From NCBI GenBank assembly GCA_001584585.1, contig LSYV01000016.1, positions 1,156,084 through 1,169,028 of the forward strand: a stretch of 12,945 nucleotides of DNA, read 5' to 3'. This DNA comes from Gonium pectorale. Taxonomy: Eukaryota > Chlorophyta > Chlorophyceae > Chlamydomonadales > Volvocaceae. The stretch's first letter is position 1, and each line of letters opens with the position of its first letter. The translations under genes and the position numbers were made by a program. The notes beneath the pieces were generated by a model. That model was given only the letters and a program-made list of their open reading frames with translations. It made no database searches and was not told where the DNA came from. Positions 1 to 7,131 of the stretch are shown here, piece after piece.

Positions 1-176
1 AGCGGGCGGCGGAGGCGGGGCGACGGACGCGCAGCCCGGGCGAGAAGGGGTTGAGCAACGGGTGGGCGCGCTGCACGCACCAAAGACGTGTGGAGGCCTA
101 TCAACTGCCCGGTATCACTTCGGCGCCGCGCCCCAGGCCGCCGCCCGCACGGTCCCCAGCCCGCCCCAGGCCCCAC
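1..176 (-). other. Partial intron 8 of the transhydrogenase gene
   Basis: The donor GT of exon 8 is at 176-175 on the minus strand, splitting a Gly codon after residue 323. The next family segment (GSVxVDLAA and following) is not found in any frame down to position 1, so the acceptor lies beyond the left edge. Confidence 0.7.
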
Positions 177-3100
177 CCGGCTTCATGGAGTCCACCATGT
201 CCTTGGTGATGAGCAGCGGGGCGCCCTTGCCGGGGATGAGCGCGGTGGTGATGATGATGTCCACCTCCTTGGCCTGGGCGGCAAACAGCTTCATCTGCGT
301 CGCGTCGCGTGAGGGGGGGGGGACGAGAGAGTTCAGAGTGTCAGGGCGGTATCGGGGCGGCAAGATTGGGCCTGGCGGTGTGGAGGGAGGGGCCTGCGAC
401 GGCCGTGGGGTGCGGCGGGCACACGCTCCTCCGGGCGCCACCCCGCGACCGCGCGACAGCACCATCGGCCCACTTAAGACCACACGCATCCAATGGGCGC
501 GGCCCGCCTGCATAGCCCCCGCAGGCCCCGACCCCGGGTCCCCGACCCCGTCCCCGACACCCCCCTCGTGCCCGCTGCCGCTGCCCGCCGCGCGCACCTC
601 GGCCTCAATGAACGCGGGGCTCATCTCCTTGGAGTAGCCGGTGCCGCTCTCGCCCTCCTCCTGGATCTCCACCGTCAGGAACTCGGCGCCCATGGACTTG
701 GCCTGCGGATGGAAGGACGCGCGAATGGGCGGGTCGGGGTGAGGCGAGGCATGGCGGGTTCAAGGAAGGGGAGGCGGTCCAGGGGAAGCAAAAGCATATC
801 GGGTGCAGGGCACATGTTCACTTAACATTCCCCCCATTCATCCGCACACGAACATAGACCAACACGGACGCCACCCTAAATCCCTAAATCCCTAAATCCC
901 TAGATCCCTAAATCCCACAGCACATCCCACAGCTCATGCAGCCCATTAGCACGTCAGCCGTTTACATCCTCGGCACACACCCGCCCACAGTCAGGCAGCC
1001 ACAGTCAGGCAGCCACACACGGACGCCCCGACACACACACACACATGCTACAATTAGGTTACACGAGAAGCACCAAGCAAGGCCGCCCACCTGCTCCTTG
1101 ACGGCGCCGCGCGTGTCGAACACGCGTACGATGGCGCCCAGGCTCTTGGCGGCGCCCACCGCCGCCAGGCCCGCCACGCCGCCGCCGATGACGAGCACCT
1201 TGGCGGGCGGGATGCGGCCGGCGGCCGTGATCTGGCCGTTGAGGAAGCGCTCAAAGTGCTGAGTCGCCTCGGTCACGGCCCTGCGAGCGCGGGATGGGTG
1301 GGAGAAGCGTTAAACGAGGCACCCACACCATTGACCGTCGGCCGTTGGTGCCGGCCACGCATGGGAATGCAAAGACCACCGGGCCACGCATCACCCAGCT
1401 CGGCGTGTTGGGTGGGTGCGCAGCAAGAGGTTAAAGGAAGCAATGCCAAATCCCGCAGCCTGTCGTGCTTGTGCTCCCCTAGCATGCATGGGTCAGGCAC
1501 CAGAAGCAATAAGCACGGAGGGCGGGCCGATGGCGGGTTCGCGGCCGAGGGGCTGGAGCCCGCGTCGTCCCATGGCACGGAGCTGCAGCGGCCGCAGGAG
1601 ACGCAACCGCAACCCCAGAGCCTGCCGGCTGAGGCTCGAGTGGCGGGATCCGGCAGGGGCTCCGTGCGGTTTCGCGGCACCTGCGGCCGCTGCAGCTCCG
1701 TGGCGTGCGGCGCTGGCTGCAGCCCGTCCGCCGACCGCAACCCACCCACCTCGCCCCACCCCAGCTTCTCTGGGTAGAAGGCTGTGTACCCCAAATCGAA
1801 GCCCCTCCAAGGCAAACCCTCCTTCCCCCCCTCCTCACCTGTATCCGGCGATGTTGGCCATGGAGCTGAGCGAGTCGAACATCTGGGCGCGGCTGCGGGG
1901 CGGGGGCGCAAGGAGGGGCAGAGGGAGCAAGGAGGTAAGGCGCGGCAGCAGAGCTTCGGAATAACGCCTGTGGCGTCAGCTCAGGCTGCAGAGAGGGCGC
2001 CCGCGCTCCATGCCGCTGCTCGGAGGGAGGGCGGACTGCGCTCCCAGCTGGGCGGACTGCGGTGTAGAGGGCTGCCCCACGTCCCGTGCCCCCAATCTCA
2101 AACTCAGCCCCCATCCGATGGTTGCCGTGCTCATACTTCTCCCGAGTCCCCGGCCCCGGCACCAATGTGTGTCTCCAGGGTTTCCAGGGCTCCCAGGGCG
2201 CCTAGGGGTCCCAGCGCCTCCCACCACCCCACCTGATGGTACGGGGGATGCAGTCCATGCCGATAACGGTGGCCTTGCGGCGAGCCAGCGCCTCCACCAG
2301 GTCCTTGTTGCGCGAGGGGTAGATGTAGCTCAGCAGGCTGCGGGGGAATGGGGGCCGGGCGGGAGAGGGGACGGGGAGGGGCGATCAAAGGGTGGGGTGG
2401 GTGAGTGGGTGGGTGGAAGCGGTGGCGGGCATGGCGCACGGCGACGCACGGCTGGCGGCCTCCGGGACGGGACAGCCTACTCGGGATAGTTGTAAGGTTT
2501 TAGGGTTTAGAGCGCGGGGTGCGCGAAGATGAGAGTCTCGGAACAGGCCAGCAAGGGACCTGACCAGCGAGATGGGTGGGTTGGGGGCGCGGGGCTGCCG
2601 GCACAAGCGCGCACGACTCACATGGCGCCCTCCTTCATCTTGTCGACCTCCTCGATGGCGGGCGGCCGCACGCGCAGCACCACGTCGGCGCTCAACGCGG
2701 CGTCCGCCTCCACCACGGTGGCGCCCGCGGCAGCGTACTCCTCATCCTGGAGGGCGGGCAGGCGGGCGGGCGGGCAGGGGTTCCGGTCGGATGCGGTGGT
2801 AACAATGGGGTCCGGCGCGCCGTTCCACTTTAGTCGCGGGGTGAAACGGCCGGGCGGCGGGGCGGCGCGCACAGGCGGGTTTGGCTTAGGCGAGAGCGGA
2901 AGGAGGTTGGGAGGAAGGCGGCCAACGAGAAGACGCATGGCCAGGGAAGCCGGCCCACTAACAGAGGAGGCGCACGGGATGTCGGTGGAGCTGTGGGTCG
3001 CTGCGGGGTGTCGGTGGAGCTGCCAGTCCGGGTCGGCTGGTGGAGTACACGGCGGGGGCGAAGGACGTGCCGGCGCGTGGGTGGGCGGCGTCTGGCACTC

Positions 3101-3982
3101 ACCGTGAACTGGGCGTTCTCGCCGGCTCCCTTCTCGATCACGACGCCCTTGAAGCCCTGCTTGATCAGGGCGGCAACCACCTGGGGGCTCACGGCCACAC
3201 GGCGCTCGCCCGCGCCCGTCTCCCTGGGGACGCCTGAGGGAGCGCGTGGGCAGGGGGGCAGGGGGCGAGGAGGTGGAGGGAGGCAGGGGGGGCAGGAGGC
3301 GGGAGATCGGCGCAGAGCTTGCGTGGGGGCAGGGAGGCTGTAAGACGTGCAAGCGTGTCCAAGGGTATTGGGGTACAGGATGGTGGTGGGACTGTGGGTG
3401 CTTGGGGAGGAGGTGAAGGGCGGTCAGGGCATTGTTGGAGTGGGGGGGGTGCGTGTGTTGCCGGTTGCAGCGATTATCGGTGTCGGTGTTGGTGGGTTGG
3501 GTGGGGGTCTGCCACGAACAAGGGGCTATGGGGCACACGAGCACGTGATAGTCGCGGCTGTGTGCATTCGGTGCAATGCAAGTGCAAAACAGCGAGCCGG
3601 GGGCGGCTCGTTTTCAGTGTGTCAGCGCACGGCCGGTACCGGAACAGAGGGGTGAGCGCACGCGTGGTTAATGGTACATAGTGTCTTGCGCATCGGTAGT
3701 CACACGCGGACGTCCGAGAGTCGAAGATGAGCGCTGGGGTCTGAGCCAAGGGAGCTGTGCCAGCGCCGAAAGCCGACGCGCGCTCATTAGGGAGAGGGGA
3801 GTGCTAGCAAGAGCGCTGAGCGCGAAGGACGGATGCGTACCGATGACGAGGTCGGAGTAGGGGATAACCTTCTTGCTGGGCTCGCTGGATCCGGTGTTGA
3901 ACACGGGCGCGGGGGGGCTTCCGGCGATGGCGTTGCGGCGAACATCGGGGCGCGGAAGCAGCACTGGGCGCCTGCGATGCAT
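177..3982 (-). CDS. NNT: NAD(P) transhydrogenase, proton-translocating, N-terminal part (8 exons, continues past left edge)
   Basis: Couples hydride transfer between NADH and NADP+ to proton movement across an energy-transducing membrane. Exons on the minus strand, in order: 3982-3841, 3233-3103, 2746-2622, 2337-2233, 1892-1839, 1280-1091, 702-598 and 294-177. All have GT donors and AG acceptors, and the phases agree throughout, giving 323 codons plus one base. The spliced protein matches bacterial PntA domain I in order: [16 protein letters not shown] at about residues 49-64, [10 protein letters not shown] near 177-186, [14 protein letters not shown] near 200-213, the Rossmann motif G218-G-G220-V-A-G223, FDTR at 240-243, MGAEFL near 253, and [19 protein letters not shown] near 289-307. 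The first 40 or so residues precede PntA-like sequence, are rich in Arg and look like an organelle presequence. The ATG at 3980-3982 is the first in frame; an upstream exon is not excluded. The rest of domain I, the membrane domain and domain III lie outside the window. Confidence 0.93.
874..916. repeat. Interstitial telomere-like array, (CCCTAAAT)x5
   Basis: Five consecutive 8-bp units start at 874, 882, 890, 898 (CCCTAGAT) and 906, followed by CCC. Read on the minus strand the unit is ATTTAGGG, one base away from the TTTTAGGG telomere unit known from Chlamydomonas. It lies in transhydrogenase intron 6 (703-1090). Confidence 0.9.
986..1048. repeat. 14-bp tandem duplication followed by a CA microsatellite
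   Basis: CACAGTCAGGCAGC occurs at 986-999 and again at 1000-1013, directly followed by CACACAC. A further (AC)n run lies at about 1031-1044. All of it is within transhydrogenase intron 6, next to the telomere-like array. Confidence 0.8.
1535..1743. repeat. Long imperfect inverted repeat (foldback) inside transhydrogenase intron 5
   Basis: Positions 1576-1598 and 1680-1702 are perfect 23-nt reverse complements. Inside them 1621-1628 and 1650-1657 are perfect 8-nt reverse complements enclosing a 21-nt loop (1629-1649). Between these the arms are 22 nt each, with 1601-1612 pairing imperfectly with 1664-1675 (9 of 12). Outside the core, 1535-1560 matches the reverse complement of 1715-1743 with a few gaps, so the stem spans about 209 nt. 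A fainter match may continue to about 1495 and 1790. The whole structure sits within the 558-nt intron 1281-1838. Confidence 0.85.
2498..2510 (+). repeat. Short telomere-like patch (TTTTAGGG + TTTAG)
   Basis: One exact TTTTAGGG unit (2498-2505) is followed by TTTAG. It lies in transhydrogenase intron 3 (2338-2621), in the opposite orientation to the array at 874-916. It is too short to exclude chance. Confidence 0.5.
2980..3022. repeat. Direct repeat of 14 bp in transhydrogenase intron 2
   Basis: TGTCGGTGGAGCTG occurs at 2980-2993 and 3009-3022 (period 29), inside the intron 2747-3102. No function is apparent. Confidence 0.7.
3234..3840 (-). other. Transhydrogenase intron 1 (607 nt) with a G-rich tract on the plus strand
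   Basis: Donor GTACGC follows exon 1 at 3840-3839, and the acceptor CTCAG ends at 3234. The plus strand at about 3240-3310 is nearly all purine with many runs of G, so the transcript has a long C-rich tract before the acceptor. A short foldback, CGAGCC (3593-3598) against GGCTCG (3605-3610), lies mid-intron. No coding content seen. Confidence 0.75.
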
Positions 3983-4167
3983 GGGGGACGAGGCATGCTT
4001 ATGCAAAGGCTTGGAGCAAGTGTGGGTTGGGGCTAGTCGCAAGCGTTTAGGGACAACGCTGCAGTCGTGGCCCGGGCGACGACAGCGCAGCTGCTCGTGT
4101 CGGGCGCAAGGAGTGATACAATTGAATTCACAGGCTTCGGGCGGCCGGATTCAGCGACAGGAAGAGC
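3983..4167. promoter_or_regulatory. Probable promoter/5' leader of the transhydrogenase gene
   Basis: This segment lies directly upstream of the transhydrogenase start on the minus strand. No clear TATA box is visible. It is assigned by position only. Confidence 0.3.
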
Positions 4168-4866
4168 ATGCAAGCGGTGTCGGAATTCCCGCCGAACAGC
4201 GTTACGCCGCACCTGCACTGTCGGACGCTGCGAGGCTGCAGCCGAAGACAGGGCCTTTGCTGCTTGTTAAGCAGTTGCATCATTTTCAAGGCCTCTCAAT
4301 TGTCTGTTGCTCACAGGAGCGTGACAACGTGTCGAGAAAGAATTGGCGTGCAGGTATTACTGTTAACACTCGTGTATTTCTTTCGTGTATCACTTGATGT
4401 CGAAGACTGTGCGCGAGAGCGGCTTAATAGAAGCTCCCGATACGACGCGTTTCGGAAGAAGCAGTACCTTTTGACTTTTCAACCACCGGAAAAAAACGCC
4501 GCGTCCAATCCTTTTGAATCGCAGAGGATTAGCGCTACAGCCCTCATGCCGAAGCGACTGAAGGTGGCGGTTACACTTGCTCTTTGCATGCATGTCGACA
4601 CTGTCGGCACCGGGATTACGGGACGCTTTCAGCCGTCACTGCTAGGACTGATCTGCTGCTTTATGTTGTGTGTTTCGAACCCTATGTCGTGTGTTTCGAA
4701 GCGCCAACCTTGTCAACGTCTCTTCGGCATACCTTCTCATGAACGCGACACCCGAGCCGTAGCGGCTAACTTCTCACGGTCGCCAGGCGCCGCCTGGCGC
4801 GGCCGAGCAAACGTGTATCGGTATCTCTGCCGCCCATCGCGAGGGCGATCTGCGCCCAGCACGTAG
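4168..4866 (+). CDS. Unrecognised 232-codon open frame in a low-GC stretch; possibly not a gene
   Basis: ATG at 4168 opens 232 codons to TAG at 4864-4866. I do not recognise the product. It is Cys- and Ser-rich with two hydrophobic segments, at about residues 61-73 (VQVLLLTLVYFF) and 158-169 (LLGLICCFMLCV), and Arg-rich towards the C-terminus. Counting bases in 4261-4500 gives 111 G/C of 240, far below the neighbouring exons. Codon use is unlike theirs, with many codons such as TTT, AAA, TTA, CTT and ATA. A frame this long is not expected by chance at this GC. However, there is no motif, no good start context and no link to a neighbour. It could be a transposon remnant, a horizontally acquired gene or a chance frame in the divergent promoter region. 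Confidence 0.2.
   Translation: MQAVSEFPPNSVTPHLHCRTLRGCSRRQGLCCLLSSCIIFKASQLSVAHRSVTTCRERIGVQVLLLTLVYFFRVSLDVEDCARERLNRSSRYDAFRKKQYLLTFQPPEKNAASNPFESQRISATALMPKRLKVAVTLALCMHVDTVGTGITGRFQPSLLGLICCFMLCVSNPMSCVSKRQPCQRLFGIPSHERDTRAVAANFSRSPGAAWRGRANVYRYLCRPSRGRSAPST
4662..4703 (+). repeat. 21-bp tandem duplication
   Basis: TATGTTGTGTGTTTCGAA at 4662 recurs as TATGTCGTGTGTTTCGAA at 4683, with period 21. Within the open frame at 4168-4866 this is a 7-codon in-frame duplication (MLCVSNP / MSCVSKR). Confidence 0.8.
4781..4799. repeat. Perfect 9-bp inverted repeat with a 1-nt centre
   Basis: CGCCAGGCG (4781-4789) and CGCCTGGCG (4791-4799) are exact reverse complements around one base. This could form a tight cruciform or serve as a dyad binding site. 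No known operator is recognised. Confidence 0.6.
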
Positions 4867-7131
4867 CATCTTCGATCCGCCGCGCCGCCTGCCAAAGCCC
4901 TAGTCGCCTACTGCTCCGGAACGCCGCCATTAAGTATATGTGTATGATCAAACGCCTGGGAAACGGTGGACTGTCTCCAACACACGGGTACACACCACGG
5001 GGATATCAATCGGTGGCCCCGATGAGCGCGTTCCAGCCCCTGCGTTCCAACACCCATCCTCCCTGACTTCGCAGATTTCTCTCTTTTTTCCCGGCGCTCC
5101 TCCACGCTGTCTGACGTTCAGAAGCAAATGCCAAGCTGGGCTACCACCCTCAAGCAGGCTCCACAGCCGAGTCTCAGCGGTCTCCGCCGCCTTGGTGGAT
5201 ATGTGGGCGCACGGTGCACCAGCCCGCCCTAGGCCTACCCACTTCTAGGCTAGATCGACAGTGAGGAGGTGGCAGCAGGGGACAGTTAGACGGCATGGTC
5301 GATCTGCGGAGGCAGCAACCGCCTCCGAAAGCATGGGGAGGCGCGAGAGGGTGGTTCTGGGAAACGCCGGGAGGCTGCGGGCACAGAAGTGCCTCACCGG
5401 CACAGACGTGCATCTTTATGTGCAGGTGTCTCTCATTTTTCCTAGCAAGCATGTGTCCCTCTTGCCCCGCAGCAGCTTCCCACTTTTGAGCCATGTCAAC
5501 TCTGTCCATCCGCCCCTCATGGTCCCGGGCGGTCAGGAGCGTTTTCCGTGGGAAAAGTTTGAGGGTGTTGACGCGGACAAGGGTCAAGGCAATGGGAGGG
5601 ACAACCGGCCCTCCCGTGGAGAGAGACCGCTGAACCCCTGTCGTAATCCCAGCTCATCACCAGAGTGACGAGACCCAAACGCCGGTGGCCCGCACACGGC
5701 GGCGCGCACAGCCAGGATGGCCAGGATGCCCAGACGCCTTGACGTTGAAACACCCCGCAGGGCTTAGCAGGTGTCTTCAGCAGGTGGTGAACAAGAAAAC
5801 AGAGACAGGGAAGGCTACCTTCAGCAGGTGGGCTGTAAGGTGTCCCCCGCGACGTGGTTGACGCGCGACTGGTGGTTGGGCTGTTTGCCGAAGCAGATGT
5901 TTTGGTTGCGAGGCCCTCAACAAGTTGGGGTCGGGTAGCTGACAGGCGACTGCAGGTCGGATTCTTCAGGACATTTCAGGATGGGAAGGCCAGGCCGCTG
6001 ACTTGAGTCGCCTGCATTGCCTTGTGCCTTGTGCCATACCAGGGGGTGCAGGCAAGCTCAGCACACAATGCCACATTAGTCCTGCCTGGATGTCAAAAGG
6101 CCCCTGCAGGTCAAGTGAAGATGGTGGGGGCGGCGGACGAATGGGAAGGGCTCTACAGGAGCGATGCGAAACCCGGCGCCCACAGTGCTTGAGAGCTGCG
6201 AGCCAGTCAAGGAATCACATACGTCTGGTACAACCCTTGTGCGATGGGGCCGGCAAGAGGCCAGTCTCCCCTGAGGCCAGTATCCCAGCCACAAACGGAA
6301 CGCTGGCAGCTCTTGTTACGTCAATTGAGGTCAACAGTATTGCCTATCGGGCATAACCACCTGTACGGGTAGTTCCTGCACCAACCTCACTCGGTGTTGC
6401 CGATGGCACATACCCGCTGACGCCGGCGTCGCATCCTGCGTTGAGAGCCTTTGCGGCACGTTGAATCCTTAGCACGGTGCGGGCTGGCGGGGCTGCGCCA
6501 CCTATTGTTGTCGCCAGCACGCTGCCGCATTTGTGACTGGCCGGTAATCAGCGTGCACCAGGACCTACAGAACGAGGAAGTCGTCCCTAGCCTAGTCTGC
6601 CCCCCCCCCCGAAACCAGAGCGCAGTGTTTCCAGGCTTGCGCAAGGTCTGGTGGCAAGGGCCAATCCATGGGAACCAGCCATCCCGACAGCCCACCACCT
6701 CTGGTATACAATCCTGATATGTATCCGCCACCCGCCACCCGCCATAAGCCCAATAAGCCACGATAAGCCGGTTATTCGCACGGTTGTACGATTGCATGAT
6801 ATGTTCGCGCTCGGTATACAGGTAGTAAGCAGCGAATGAACACGAATGCACAAATTCATAATCATGTTTGGTAGCACAATTCGTATAGCGTCACAGGAGG
6901 AACGTGCCGTGGTTGATCGGCCTTTCGGCGCTGCTCACCTTTGATGCATATTACTCGCAAATCCCCACGCATCCAGCTGCTAAACGATAGTACTTGCAAC
7001 CAAGCTGCAGCTACTGGCACTGCTGCCATATTGCACAAGTGCAACTCCGCAAGCGTAGCAGCTTCTTCTCCGTCGGCGACCTCGGAATTCAAGTCAACGG
7101 GCGGTCGACACTGACGTCGACTCAGCTCAGC
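4867..7131. other. Intergenic region upstream of the lipid phosphatase gene; no gene recognised
   Basis: No frame shows the C/G-ending codon bias of the neighbouring exons, and no protein motif or structural RNA was found. Visible small structures are a GCCAGGATG tandem pair (5711-5728), a repeated TTCAGCAGGTGG near 5776 and 5820, an 11-base C run (6600-6610) and a repeat cluster at 6723-6769. The 5' leader and promoter of the phosphatase gene must lie in the last few hundred bases, but no TATA box stands out. Confidence 0.6.
6723..6769. repeat. Compound short repeats: CGCCACC x2-3 then ATAAGCC x3
   Basis: CCGCCAC-type heptamers run through 6725-6743. They are followed by ATAAGCC at 6744-6750, 6753-6759 and 6763-6769. 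The cluster is about 360 bp upstream of the phosphatase ATG and could be a protein-binding cluster or slippage product. Confidence 0.5.

Noticed and set aside
1..176. Possible exon 9 of the transhydrogenase after a GTGCGTGCAG acceptor-like site
   Set aside because: The translation does not match the expected domain I continuation in any frame.
5174..5587. 137-codon minus-strand open frame
   Set aside because: No recognisable domain or codon bias. It is the kind of frame expected by chance in this region.
5620..5665. C-box-like GTGATGA on the minus strand (C/D snoRNA)
   Set aside because: No D-box CTGA at a suitable distance and no terminal stem.
6387..6851. 154-codon minus-strand open frame
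   Set aside because: No motif, no codon bias, and it crosses a poly-C run and the short repeat cluster.
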